From: Candidatus Dadabacteria bacterium
GTDB taxonomy: Bacteria; Desulfobacterota_D; UBA1144; Nemesobacterales; UBA2774
Assembly: GCA_004356555.1 (NCBI GenBank)
Contig: SMWY01000002.1
Span: 1 to 55,607 of the forward strand
Length of the DNA: 55,607 bases
Reading direction: 5' to 3'
This document shows, piece by piece, positions 42,894 to 52,022 of this stretch (within the stretch, counting starts at the first letter, position 1; each line of letters begins with the position of its first letter). The notes beneath the pieces were generated by a model. It ran no database searches. It was not told the origin of the DNA and was given only the letters and a program-made list of their open reading frames with translations. Position numbers and translations under genes: made by a program.

Positions 42894-43976
42894 TTAGTCG
42901 ACTGCGCTTTCGGGAGGTCCGATTAGTGGAGCCTTTACAGGTTTTGCCAGTCCGAGAAAGACGACCATCGCGTCTCCGCCCGGGTTTTCAGGGATGGCTA
43001 AAATCTCCCAGTTGTTAGTAGCCCATACGTTTCCTGAAGGGTCGATCTCAACAGCCGTGCTTCGAGTAAGGCCGTTAAAAAAGTAGCCTTCGGGAGCTAT
43101 CGGGTCGCCGGTCTCAAGTCCGGGAGGACAGTTGTCGGTGTCCTCTCCACAGAGGTATGAAACAGTGCTTCCGTCAAAGTTTGAAACCCACACGTTGTTT
43201 GCGCCGTCGACGGCTATCCCCCAAGGCATTAGCAGCCCGCCGCCTTTAAAGGGTCCTATTTTCGTTCCGTCAGATGTTACCTTAATCACCGCAGCGTCCG
43301 GGTTTATAAAGTCCGGGTCTAAGGTGAGAATGACAATCTGTAGCAAATCCGGAACGGAGTTTCCATCGCAAGGGGCGGTCACAAAAGCCGAGTTCGCGAC
43401 CCAGGCGTTTCCGAAGCCATCAGTCGCTACGCCCATCGGCTGCTTGATCCTGGGCTCAATCTCCCCCTCGTTCGAAACGTTTACTATCAGGTTTCCGTCG
43501 GGATCAAACTTAGCTACGTTAAAGCTTTCATTCCCGGTTACCCAGGCGTTTCCATCAATATCAATCGCAATATCGAATGGAGCAACGACAATTGTTTCCA
43601 TCATCTCGTCCTCTTGTTGTATTACGAATGCCTGGTTGGGCTCGCCGTTCGGGAACTGCGTAACACTGTCGCCGTTACAGTTGGCGATCCAGATGTTTCC
43701 GTCTTTGTCTGAAACCGTACCCTGAGGGAAGTTGATCGTTTTCCCTGCTCCCATAAATCCTCCAATATCGTCTCCGACTGTATTCGGGGAAAGGGGAGTG
43801 CCGTCAGGTGAGAATTTTGATACTGATTGAGCACGGGCATCTTGGTCGAGCATACAACCAATGCCCTGAAAAGCGAAGTTACCTACCCAGACGTTGCCGT
43901 CAGGGTCGAGTGTGATGCCGTAGCCAGCTCCGTAAAGACCGCCGCCCTGATAAGGAGCGCCTGGTGTGCGTCTTCG
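42894..43976 (-). CDS. C-terminal part (second frame) of a frameshifted NHL-repeat lipoprotein
   Basis: From the frameshift at about 43960-43980 this frame encodes APYQGGGLYGAGYGITLDP, then DGNVWVGNFAFQGIGC, and then about 320 residues of NHL-type beta-propeller with repeated phrases DGNIWIAN, DIDGNAWVTGN, GFGNAWVANS, GANNVWVSN and DPSGNVWATNN. The propeller ends at PPESAVD. The frame has no start codon of its own: the first ATG (43853) falls in the middle of a blade. It continues the gene at 43883-44965. If the shift is a sequencing error, the intact gene encodes about 690 residues. Confidence 0.72.
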   Translation of the reverse strand, partial: RRRTPGAPYQGGGLYGAGYGITLDPDGNVWVGNFAFQGIGCMLDQDARAQSVSKFSPDGTPLSPNTVGDDIGGFMGAGKTINFPQGTVSDKDGNIWIANCNGDSVTQFPNGEPNQAFVIQQEDEMMETIVVAPFDIAIDIDGNAWVTGNESFNVAKFDPDGNLIVNVSNEGEIEPRIKQPMGVATDGFGNAWVANSAFVTAPCDGNSVPDLLQIVILTLDPDFINPDAAVIKVTSDGTKIGPFKGGGLLMPWGIAVDGANNVWVSNFDGSTVSYLCGEDTDNCPPGLETGDPIAPEGYFFNGLTRSTAVEIDPSGNVWATNNWEILAIPENPGGDAMVVFLGLAKPVKAPLIGPPESAVD

Positions 43977-44965
43977 CCCGTCGGCGTCAGCCTAAGCACG
44001 TGGTCGTCCCCGCACGCTACATCCAATGGGTTGTCTTGAAACACATAGTTATTGGCAATCCATGCGTTCCCCTGAGCGTCGAAAGCCACGTTACCCGGTC
44101 CGTTGATCTCCTTACCGTTTCCGACGTACCTTATAGCAATAATCCATGCTGTTATATCTTCTGTCGATCCAAGAGAAGGTCCGTAGACCTGCTCATCAAG
44201 AGAGAGATCAAAGAGGCCCTCTACGTTCTGCCACGGGAAATGGGCTATATTCACAGCGGCCATTAGGGTGTCTCCGGGCACATCCTCTCCGGGCGTTGTG
44301 GCGAGATCAAACAGCGTATCGCACTCATTTTCGTCGCGCACGCATGCGGCCAGCATATTAGCAAGAGAGTTAAACGCGCCTTGCGTAGTAGTGCTAGAGC
44401 CGTTTGGGAATGTATTCAGGAAAAAAGTAGTATCGCCGGTATCAAGCTCCACCAGTCTAGTCAGTATAGCCGCTGCGTTCTGTAGTCCCGGTGAAGGGCC
44501 GTCGATTTGGTCCTCGTCAAAAAATTGCGCCATTGCATATGCAGTCGCCACAGTCGTCCGCTCATTAATTACCACATCCCTTTCAACCGGCCTCTGACCT
44601 AGTACTGTCGCTAATCTAACTTGCTCAGAAGGAGTTATGCCACTTGTAGAAGCATTGGGCACAAAAATTATCTCGCCAGAAGTTAGATATAGTACAGCAT
44701 CAGGATCTAACGGCGGGTTGTAATTTATACGGAAAAAACCAGTTTCATCGGTTTGAGCTGTTCCTAATATCTCAACTCCTGCTTCAGTCCCGGTACTTCT
44801 GAGAACAACATTGGTAAATTCAATCGGCAGCTCACCGCTCAATACAAAACCGATTATTTCATCTGAGTTATCACCAGATGTGCAAGAGGACAGAAAAATC
44901 CCAGAAGCTAACAGTACAAACAATAAGGTAAAGCGCAGGATTATCCGGTGAAAACAATTAAACAT
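43883..44965 (-). CDS. N-terminal part (first frame) of a frameshifted NHL-repeat lipoprotein
   Basis: The 360-residue frame starts with a lipoprotein signal, lipobox IFLSSC (Cys28), so the product is probably outer-membrane anchored. Residues 35-120 resemble a carboxypeptidase-regulatory-like beta domain (GTAQTDETGFFRINYNPPL). Residues 255-340 start an NHL propeller: INGPGNVAFDAQGNAWIANN, then HVLRLTPTGEDA. After that the frame leaves the family and ends at TAG 43883. The other frame continues the propeller from APYQGGG. A single-base deletion or two-base insertion near 43960-43980 restores the reading. Confidence 0.75.
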   Translation of the reverse strand: MFNCFHRIILRFTLLFVLLASGIFLSSCTSGDNSDEIIGFVLSGELPIEFTNVVLRSTGTEAGVEILGTAQTDETGFFRINYNPPLDPDAVLYLTSGEIIFVPNASTSGITPSEQVRLATVLGQRPVERDVVINERTTVATAYAMAQFFDEDQIDGPSPGLQNAAAILTRLVELDTGDTTFFLNTFPNGSSTTTQGAFNSLANMLAACVRDENECDTLFDLATTPGEDVPGDTLMAAVNIAHFPWQNVEGLFDLSLDEQVYGPSLGSTEDITAWIIAIRYVGNGKEINGPGNVAFDAQGNAWIANNYVFQDNPLDVACGDDHVLRLTPTGEDAHQALLIRAAVFTELATASHSTLTATSG

Positions 44966-45121
44966 AAGAATCTCCTTAAGTCACGGGGTTTTATGAAACT
45001 TACATCCAATTTAAATTCTCATTCAATAAATATTTTAAGCGATTCGTGTTGCCATCCAGAATCCAATTAATATTTATATTATTCATTCAAAGGGTGAGTA
45101 AATCAAATTTGATATGGATTA

Positions 45122-46228
45122 TTACTTAACCAGAAAATGCTTTCCCGGAAGCTGGGCTATATAATCATTTAACTCAAGGGCAAGTAATATGGAAAGTAAA
45201 TTTGAGGGTTCAATTCCTGTAAGCCTGATTATTTCATCTATATGAAGAGGTTCTCTTTTTAAAACCGAAAACACTTCTCTTTGGTTCTCAGAGAGTGAGG
45301 CAATAATTTTATCAATCCGATCCTCGTCAGACGAATCTTCCCTGTTTAGATTTCTTAACGCTTCTACCTCACTCAAAATATCATCAACTGTTTCAACAAG
45401 CTTGGCGCCTCTTTTGATTAGCCAGTTTGTACCACGGCTGAGTTTTTCACCTACATTTCCTGGAACTGCAAAAACCTCCCTATTTTGATCGAGAGCAAAT
45501 GAAGCGCTTATAAGTGAGCCGCTTCTCTCAGATGCTTGCACCACTACAACACCAAGGGAAAGACCGCTAATTATTCTATTTCTTCTAGGAAAGTTTTGTG
45601 CGAGCGGCGGTGTTCCCAAAGGAAATTCTGAGAGGATCGCTCCATTTTGGGATACTTTTTTATTGAGTTTCACATTTTCGGGAGGATATACAATATCTAA
45701 ACCGCAGCCTAATACGCCAATAGTACGCCCTCCCCTCTTAAGGGCTTCAGACTGAGCAATCGAATCAATACCCCTAGCCATACCGCTTACAATAGTAATT
45801 CCCATAGACGCCAGCTCTCCTGAAAGGGTTTCGGTTATTGATCTTCCGTACCTGTCGGGAATCCTGCTGCCGACAATTGCAATAGAGATATTATCCTCTG
45901 GCAGAATTTCTCCCTTCATATAAAGCAGCGGCGGCGGATTGTAGGTTTGTAATAGCAAACGTGGAAATTCCGGGTCATTAAGAGTAAGTAATTTAATCCC
46001 TCGTTTCTCAATCTTTTCTAATTCCTGATCTACCTTATCCCAATTGTCAAAATTCTTTATGGATTCAATGTGTTTATCGCCAATCCCCTCTACTTTGAGT
46101 AACTCTTTTTTAGGAGCTTTAAATATATCCTCAGGATTTTGGAATTTATTAAAGAGGTTCTTAGTAAATACACCGCCTATCCCACTTACCATACTAAGAG
46201 CAATACAGTATTTCCAATCTTCACTCAT
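45122..46228 (-). CDS. dprA: DNA-processing protein DprA
   Basis: The 368-residue protein has an N-terminal helix-hairpin-like domain, the Rossmann domain (VGSRIPDRYGRS, IVSGMARGIDSIAQ, GVLGCGLDIVYPPEN and FPRRNRIISGLS) and a C-terminal winged-helix-like segment (HIDEIIRLTGIEPSNLLSIL). DprA loads RecA on incoming single-stranded DNA in natural transformation; it is present in many bacteria not known to be competent. No comEC or pilin gene is seen here. Confidence 0.93.
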   Translation of the reverse strand: MSEDWKYCIALSMVSGIGGVFTKNLFNKFQNPEDIFKAPKKELLKVEGIGDKHIESIKNFDNWDKVDQELEKIEKRGIKLLTLNDPEFPRLLLQTYNPPPLLYMKGEILPEDNISIAIVGSRIPDRYGRSITETLSGELASMGITIVSGMARGIDSIAQSEALKRGGRTIGVLGCGLDIVYPPENVKLNKKVSQNGAILSEFPLGTPPLAQNFPRRNRIISGLSLGVVVVQASERSGSLISASFALDQNREVFAVPGNVGEKLSRGTNWLIKRGAKLVETVDDILSEVEALRNLNREDSSDEDRIDKIIASLSENQREVFSVLKREPLHIDEIIRLTGIEPSNLLSILLALELNDYIAQLPGKHFLVK

Positions 46229-46301
46229 ATTGTCAAAAGTATTAACCTTAAATATGCAGGGCAGTCAAGAAATAAGTTATTAATTATAAATTTTGGTACA
46301 A

Positions 46302-46592
46302 CTATAATTTCTCATCTAGGCTAAGCATCTTCCCTTCCATTGTATATGGTTTGTCTGTCCTCTCGCTTATCTTGAGTGAAGTGCTTATACGCTCCACACC
46401 CATCGTTTTAAGCTCTTCATGACACTTTTTCACTAGCGGGATAATATCATCCCAATCACATTCTATATTAGTCCCCATCGAGTGTGATTCATACTTTAGA
46501 CCACTATCTTGAACTACCTTCATCACGCATGCGACATATTCTGAAAGTGAAGTACCAACGCCAATAGGAATTACGCTCAATTCGATTATCAT
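46302..46592 (-). CDS. MTH1187-family thiamine-binding protein
   Basis: The 96-residue protein opens MIIELSVIPIGVGTSLSEYV, then has SGLKYESHSMGTNIECDWDD and MGVERISTSLKISERTD. This is the MTH1187/YkoF-like (DUF77) ferredoxin-type fold that binds thiamine in characterised members. It is divergently placed, 124 bases from a YjbQ-type gene with proposed thiamine-phosphate synthase activity. The shared vitamin makes a functional link plausible. I see no TPP riboswitch between them. Confidence 0.87.
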   Translation of the reverse strand: MIIELSVIPIGVGTSLSEYVACVMKVVQDSGLKYESHSMGTNIECDWDDIIPLVKKCHEELKTMGVERISTSLKISERTDKPYTMEGKMLSLDEKL

Positions 46593-46715
46593 ACGAACCT
46601 CCTTCTGTGTTAATGCTTAAAAATACATACGGCAAGAAATGCCCTTTGCTTTATTAAGCTCACTTGCTAACCTGTAATAATATCAGATTTTAATATCCAA
46701 AAGGAGGTTTCGCAT

Positions 46716-47129
46716 ATGAAAAGCTTTACGGAGTACTTATGGTTCAACACAGAGCAAAAAAGGGAAATGGTGCATATAACGGACACAATTAGAAATATTG
46801 TGTTTAAGAGTGAGGTACAAGAAGGTTTTGTCCTGGTATCGGCAATGCACATTACGGCGGCGGTTTATGTTAACGACAATGAGGACGGGTTAATTGAAGA
46901 TATTTGGGAGTGGCTAGAAGGCTTAGCACCTTACAAGGAAGATTACAGGCACCACAGAACAGGTGAGGATAACGGAGATGCCCATCTAAAGAACCTTATA
47001 ATGCATCATCAAGTAATTGTGCCTATTACGGATGGCGACCTGGACCTGGGTCCATGGCAGAGGGTATTCTATGCGGAATTTGACGGTGGAAGAAAGAAAA
47101 GAGTGGTTGTGAAAGTGATGGGAGAATAA
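46716..47129 (+). CDS. YjbQ/UPF0047-family protein (secondary thiamine-phosphate synthase type)
   Basis: The 137-residue protein has the UPF0047 pattern: VLVSAMHITAAVYVNDNEDGL, YRHHRTGEDNGDAHLKNLIM and a terminal WQRVFYAEFDGGRKKRVVV. The conserved histidines and aspartates (HHRTGE and NGDAH) likely bind a metal. Some members have shown thiamine-phosphate synthase activity. AAAAGGAGG precedes the ATG. The adjacent divergent gene encodes a thiamine-binding protein. Confidence 0.87.
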   Translation: MKSFTEYLWFNTEQKREMVHITDTIRNIVFKSEVQEGFVLVSAMHITAAVYVNDNEDGLIEDIWEWLEGLAPYKEDYRHHRTGEDNGDAHLKNLIMHHQVIVPITDGDLDLGPWQRVFYAEFDGGRKKRVVVKVMGE

Positions 47130-47173
47130 CGCCTTATATTCTAACTTCTCAAATTCATTATAATTAAAAGACT

Positions 47174-47626
47174 ATGAAACAAAAAGAGGATCCTACTAAG
47201 CCCAGATTCTATATTGATAAAAGAGGGAATTGGTTTCAGGACGGAATTAAAATCAAGCACCGATTGACCTATCTATACAACAACAAGTTACTAAGCCGTG
47301 ACGATGAGGGGAGATATTATCTCGATGAAGGAAGCGGGAAACTCTATATTGAAGTTGAAGACACGCCTTTTGTAGTAAAAATGGTAGATAAAAAAGGAGA
47401 CGACTTTTACATTATTCTAAATGACGAAACGGTAGAAAAACTCGATCTAAACACTGTTAACATAAACCATGAAAACATCCCATACGCCAAAATTAAAAAT
47501 AGGAAATTTGAAGCCCGGTTTTTAAGACCAGCTTACTATGAATTTATGAAATATCTAAAAAAAGAGGACGATAACTACTTCATTATGTCAAAGGGAGGAA
47601 AACACGTATTAAAAAAGATCACTTAA
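47174..47626 (+). CDS. DUF1285-like protein of unknown function
   Basis: The 150-residue protein starts with a short charged tail, then FYIDKRGNWFQDGIKIKHRL, YYLDEGSGKLYIEVEDTPFV and a Lys-rich C-terminal half. The RGNWFxDGxxI and VEDxPFVV phrases match the DUF1285 family. Its fold is known from structural genomics, but the function is not. The last codons overlap the convergent hemW end by four bases. The ribosome site is weak. Confidence 0.68.
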   Translation: MKQKEDPTKPRFYIDKRGNWFQDGIKIKHRLTYLYNNKLLSRDDEGRYYLDEGSGKLYIEVEDTPFVVKMVDKKGDDFYIILNDETVEKLDLNTVNINHENIPYAKIKNRKFEARFLRPAYYEFMKYLKKEDDNYFIMSKGGKHVLKKIT

Positions 47627-48780
47627 TTTAATGCTTCTACAAAACGTAAGATAACCGCGTTTGACAATAAATTACCTTTTTTAGTTAATCTGATGGAGCT
47701 GTCCGAGTACTCAAGAAACCCATCTCTTACAAGGTGTCCAACCTTATCCATATTTGCTTTCAACTGAAATGTATTTTCAAGCTCTAAGATGTCTATGCCG
47801 TCTTTTAACCTGAGTCCCATCAAGACTTTATCTTCTATCACTTCTTCTCTCTTTAATTCTTCAGTAAAGTCCAGAGGTTTTTTCTCTTCATTTACAGTTT
47901 TCATATAAAGCGCAGGGTTCCTCAGATTAGCCCACCTCTTACCCCAGAGACTAGAATTACCCATAGCGGAATGAGAATGGGCCCCCGCTCCGAGACCAAG
48001 GTAACTCTCCCCTCTCCAATAGAGCATATTATGACGGCATTCAAAGCCATGCTTAGAGTAATTTGAAATTTCGTACTGCCTGTACCCCGCATCTTCAAAA
48101 AATTCAGTTGTATAAATAATAAAATCGGCAAGTTTTTCGTCGGTAGGCAATTTCAATTTACCAAGCGCGTAGCGTTTCCCAAATTCCGTGCCGTCCTCAA
48201 TAGTTAAGCAATATGCCGAGATATGAGGGGAATCAAAACCAAGGGCCTCTTTTAAATCAGCTTCCCATTCAGATAAAGTTTCATCCTTAGTCCCGTACAT
48301 CAGATCCATGCTATAGTTTTTAAATCCTGCATTGATAATGTCTTTTAGTATCCCTCTGCTATCTTCGGGAGCGTTAATTCTTCCAAGGAAACTGAGCTTT
48401 CTTTTAGAGAAAGACTGGATTCCGACGCTTATTCTATTTATCCCCGCACTTCTGAGTCCCTTGAGCTTTTCTAAATCTGCAGTTTTTGGGTTAACCTCTA
48501 AGGAAACCTCCAAATTATCGACAGGACATGTAATTTGATAAATTTTAGAAATAATTTTTTCAATACTCCTGGGATCAAAGAGAGAAGGCGTCCCTCCTCC
48601 GAAAAATATAGAGCTTAGCCGAGCCCCCTGAATCTCGCTGCGATAAAATTCTAGTTCATGCAATATTGACTCGGTATACTCTTTTTCCGGGAAACGCCCA
48701 CCCACCCCGTAAGAATTAAAGTCACAGTAGGGACATTTTGTAACGCAGTAAGGGATATGAATATATATTCCAAATGACAT
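47623..48780 (-). CDS. hemW: Radical SAM heme chaperone HemW
   Basis: The 385-residue protein begins with SFGIYIHIPYCVTKCPYCDF, the HemW motif with CVTKCPYC, followed by FGGGTPSLFD, GINRISVGIQSFS and RRKLSFLGR-like KRKLSFLGRINAPED. The C-terminal HemW-type domain is present. It was once called HemN-like coproporphyrinogen oxidase, but the CxxxCxxC form without HemN-specific residues is the chaperone that inserts heme into respiratory enzymes. Confidence 0.93.
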   Translation of the reverse strand: MSFGIYIHIPYCVTKCPYCDFNSYGVGGRFPEKEYTESILHELEFYRSEIQGARLSSIFFGGGTPSLFDPRSIEKIISKIYQITCPVDNLEVSLEVNPKTADLEKLKGLRSAGINRISVGIQSFSKRKLSFLGRINAPEDSRGILKDIINAGFKNYSMDLMYGTKDETLSEWEADLKEALGFDSPHISAYCLTIEDGTEFGKRYALGKLKLPTDEKLADFIIYTTEFFEDAGYRQYEISNYSKHGFECRHNMLYWRGESYLGLGAGAHSHSAMGNSSLWGKRWANLRNPALYMKTVNEEKKPLDFTEELKREEVIEDKVLMGLRLKDGIDILELENTFQLKANMDKVGHLVRDGFLEYSDSSIRLTKKGNLLSNAVILRFVEALN

Positions 48781-48850
48781 GGTGATATTTTACGGTATGA
48801 GAAAAATGTTGCAACGTATATGTTTTAGAGTCATATTATTGTTTTAAATT

Positions 48851-50110
48851 ATGGATTACAAAATGGAAATGCGCTTTAAATTACTATTAATACTATTAAC
48901 TCTTTTTTCTGGCCTTAATTGTGTTTACGCCCAGGAAAAAGAACTACTCACTCTTGATCAGGCTATTAGCATAGCAATTGAGAATAACCCTGCGATATCA
49001 ATATCGAATGCTAATGTAGATATATCGAGAGCAGAAGTTAAAAACGCTAAATCGATATATTATCCCCAGATAAAATCAAGAATCATTGTCCCTTTCATTG
49101 GCCGTGAATCGGGTTTCTTTTTAGATCAGTTAATTTGGGACTTCGGGAGAACTTCAAACCTTGTTAAATCGACAAAAGCACTATTAAAATCCACAAAGTT
49201 TGATAAAGATACAACAGAAGATGATGTAATTCTTACTACAATTATTAGTTATTACACTGTTTTATCAGAAGGGCATATTGCGCTTGCTCTGGAGAAAAAA
49301 GTAATTGAATCCGAAAAGCGCATTGAGCAGGCCGAGGGGTTTTTTAAGTCCGGCAGGGTTCCACAGATTGAAGTAACAAAAGCAGAAGTAAACCTTGGAA
49401 ATGCTAAGCTCGAGCGGATTGCAGCACAAAATAATTTTGAAATCGCAAAAGTAAACCTTCAAACAATTATGGGTATTGAAGACAGCTCATTTAACTATGA
49501 ATTAGAAGATTCCATAGAGTTTTCAACAAGCTCATATCAACTTGAAGAATCCATAATTCAAGCGTTAAGCTCAAGGCCTGAATTAAAAAGCTTAGAAGCA
49601 CAAAAAGTAGCAATGAGAGCAAACTTAAAGGCTTCTAAAAAGGAATTTTATCCAGAGATATTCGGGAGAACAGCTTATAGATTTGAGGGAGAGGGCGCTG
49701 AAACTCCGGCTTTTATCGCTGGTGTTGGCGTTAAATTTCCCATCTTTGAAGGGTTTTCAAGATTTGCCAAGGTAGAAGACTCAAAAGCAAATTTAAGACG
49801 TACTAACGCTGAGCTTAGGTCAACTAAGGCAGGCATCATATCACAAATTAAGCAATTATACTTAGATATTCAATTCTCTAAGGAAAACATCAATGTGACC
49901 AAGAGGACCAGGGAATCCGCCGAGCAAGGTTTGCTCTTGGCACGGGAAAGATATAAACTGGCTAGGGCTTCTACCGTAGAATTGGCAGAGGCTGAATCAC
50001 TATATGCAATTTCTAACGCGAAATATATGCAGGCGATTTACAACTATAATATTAACGTTGCAAGGCTACTAAGAGCTACCGGGGAAATGGATGAATCTCA
50101 AAAACACTAA
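48851..50110 (+). CDS. TolC-family outer-membrane efflux protein
   Basis: The 419-residue protein has a signal peptide (FKLLLILLTLFSGLNCVYAQ) and the TolC pattern of two repeated helical-hairpin halves: DQAISIAIENNPAI, a long coiled-coil region, and VEDSKANLRRTNAELRS with a final ERYKLARASTVELAEAESLY. Its last codons overlap the adaptor gene by 20 bases. It would form the outer-membrane channel of a three-part efflux pump. Three possible ATG starts lie close together at 48851, 48863 and 48869. Confidence 0.88.
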   Translation: MDYKMEMRFKLLLILLTLFSGLNCVYAQEKELLTLDQAISIAIENNPAISISNANVDISRAEVKNAKSIYYPQIKSRIIVPFIGRESGFFLDQLIWDFGRTSNLVKSTKALLKSTKFDKDTTEDDVILTTIISYYTVLSEGHIALALEKKVIESEKRIEQAEGFFKSGRVPQIEVTKAEVNLGNAKLERIAAQNNFEIAKVNLQTIMGIEDSSFNYELEDSIEFSTSSYQLEESIIQALSSRPELKSLEAQKVAMRANLKASKKEFYPEIFGRTAYRFEGEGAETPAFIAGVGVKFPIFEGFSRFAKVEDSKANLRRTNAELRSTKAGIISQIKQLYLDIQFSKENINVTKRTRESAEQGLLLARERYKLARASTVELAEAESLYAISNAKYMQAIYNYNINVARLLRATGEMDESQKH

Positions 50111-51239
50111 GGTATATATTGCATTATTAATCATAATTGTTATTGCGATATTCTTAGTACCCCGCTTTTTTGGCGACAGCACATCCTCTATTGTCTATGT
50201 GACCGCTGAAGTTGATAGAAATAATATTACTTCTCTAATCACTTCATCTGGCACAATAAATCCTTTAAAAACTATTGAAGTTGGCTCTCTAGTTTCAGGT
50301 TATGCAAAAAACATTTTTGTCGACTACAACACTGAAGTTAAAAAAGGGGACCCGCTTTTAGAAATTGATCCCTCTACGCTGGGAACTGAGCTGAAACGAG
50401 CACAAGCTGACAAGAAAAAAGCAGATGCCGACTTTAATCTAACAAACTCTGTCTATAACGCAAATAGGGAACTCTACGACAAAAGGCTTATTTCTAAAGA
50501 GGAGTTCGATGACTCTAGATCAAAATATTTATCTGCACTAGCTTCACTTGACCAATCTAAAGCTACTATTGAAATAACAGAGTCTAATTTAAGAAACACA
50601 ACCATCCGCTCCCCAATAGATGGGATTGTACTTTCCCGAAACATTAATACCGGAGAGAACGTTGTACCTAATAGCAAACCCCTATTTCTCATATCTCAAG
50701 ATCTATCTAGCATGAGAATTGACACAAATGTGAGCGAGGCAGATATAGGTAAAATACAAAACGGACAGAGGGCATTCTTTACTGTAGACGCATACCCAAA
50801 TCAAACGTTTGAAGGGGTTGTCTCCCAGATAAGAAACGAACCTATAACAAACAACAATGTAGTAACCTACAACGTAGTCGTTTCGATAGGGAACAAAGAA
50901 GACAAGTTAAAACCCGGAATGACTGCTGAGGTAAAAATAACGGTTGCAGAGGAAAAAGACGTAAAGCGGGTACCAACTTCAGCCCTTAGGTTCATACCAC
51001 CTTCTTCTGCAAATATAGAATCCAACAGCGTAGAAACTAATAATTCGCCACATGTATGGGTACTGGGAAAAAACGGACAAATAAAAGCCGTTTTAGTAAA
51101 ACCAGGTGTAGGGGACAGCAGGTATACCGAAATTGCTGAGGGTGATCTTAAGGAAGGCGATGAGGTAATAGTAGAAGCTATTATAAAGAACAATTCCGGG
51201 AACAACTCATCTTACTTGCCTCAACCCAGGAGATTCTAA
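50091..51239 (+). CDS. MacA/HlyD-type periplasmic adaptor protein
   Basis: The 382-residue protein has one N-terminal membrane helix (VYIALLIIIVIAIFLVPRFF), then the barrel-sandwich (GTINPLKTIEVGSLVSGYAK), a coiled-coil hairpin of about 60 residues, and the lipoyl half (TTIRSPIDGIVLSRNINTGE). This fits MacA-type adaptors, which link an ABC transporter with TolC. The gene is between the TolC channel and an ABC ATPase. Confidence 0.87.
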   Translation: MNLKNTKVYIALLIIIVIAIFLVPRFFGDSTSSIVYVTAEVDRNNITSLITSSGTINPLKTIEVGSLVSGYAKNIFVDYNTEVKKGDPLLEIDPSTLGTELKRAQADKKKADADFNLTNSVYNANRELYDKRLISKEEFDDSRSKYLSALASLDQSKATIEITESNLRNTTIRSPIDGIVLSRNINTGENVVPNSKPLFLISQDLSSMRIDTNVSEADIGKIQNGQRAFFTVDAYPNQTFEGVVSQIRNEPITNNNVVTYNVVVSIGNKEDKLKPGMTAEVKITVAEEKDVKRVPTSALRFIPPSSANIESNSVETNNSPHVWVLGKNGQIKAVLVKPGVGDSRYTEIAEGDLKEGDEVIVEAIIKNNSGNNSSYLPQPRRF

Positions 51240-51242
51240 AAG

Positions 51243-51947
51243 ATGAGTGGTGATAATAGGGTCATCGAAGTCAAGGATATTCATAAAATTTATGATTTAG
51301 GGGATATAAAAGTCCATGCCCTAAAGGGTATCTCCCTTGATATAAAAAATGGGGATTTTGTATCCATAATGGGAGCATCAGGTTCCGGAAAAAGTACATT
51401 CATGAACATAATTGGATGCCTGGATAAACCCACAAAAGGGGAGTATTACCTTGACAACAATCAAGTCTCATCTTTAGATGCAGACGAATTAGCAGAAATA
51501 AGAAACAAGAAGATAGGTTTTGTATTTCAGAGTTTTAATCTTCTAGCAAGAACTACGGCCCTTGAAAATGTTGAGCTTCCTATGATTTATAACAATACCG
51601 ATTCAAAGAAAAGAACAGAAATGGCAAATCAGGCAATCAAGATGGTAGGTTTAGACGGTAGGGAGCATCATCTTCCCTCGCAACTTTCGGGAGGAGAGCA
51701 ACAACGGGTAGCGATTGCTAGAGCGATCGTCAATAACCCTAGCATTATATTGGCTGATGAGCCTACGGGTAACCTTGACTCTCAAACAAGTATGGAAATA
51801 ATGGAAATTTTTAAAGCCCTTAACAAACAGGGTAAAACAATAATTATGATAACTCATGAGCAAGATATAGCTAAACATGCCGAGAGGATTATTATGTTTA
51901 AAGACGGATATATTATTAAAGAAAAAGGACAGGGCAATCTAAACTAA
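51243..51947 (+). CDS. ABC transporter ATP-binding protein, MacB/LolD-type
   Basis: The 234-residue protein has Walker A GASGSGKST, a Q-loop FQSFNLLA, signature LSGGEQQRVAIARAI, Walker B IILADEPTGNLD and the H-loop ITHEQD. It begins with an RND-pump-related N-terminus (IEVKDIHKIYDLGDIKVHAL). It is the nucleotide-binding half of a MacAB-like pump. The permease half that should follow is absent: the next gene is on the opposite strand and ends here. The permease is elsewhere, or lost. Confidence 0.9.
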   Translation: MSGDNRVIEVKDIHKIYDLGDIKVHALKGISLDIKNGDFVSIMGASGSGKSTFMNIIGCLDKPTKGEYYLDNNQVSSLDADELAEIRNKKIGFVFQSFNLLARTTALENVELPMIYNNTDSKKRTEMANQAIKMVGLDGREHHLPSQLSGGEQQRVAIARAIVNNPSIILADEPTGNLDSQTSMEIMEIFKALNKQGKTIIMITHEQDIAKHAERIIMFKDGYIIKEKGQGNLN

Positions 51948-52022
51948 CCCAACTTGAATTTTATTATTTACCCTGAAAATTTAGTACAATTACAGACAAC
52001 TAAAAGATAATGTTAGGATCCT

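Noticed and set aside
46593..46715. TPP riboswitch between the two thiamine-related genes
   Set aside because: The conserved CUGAGA and ACCUGA-type elements of the THI box are absent.
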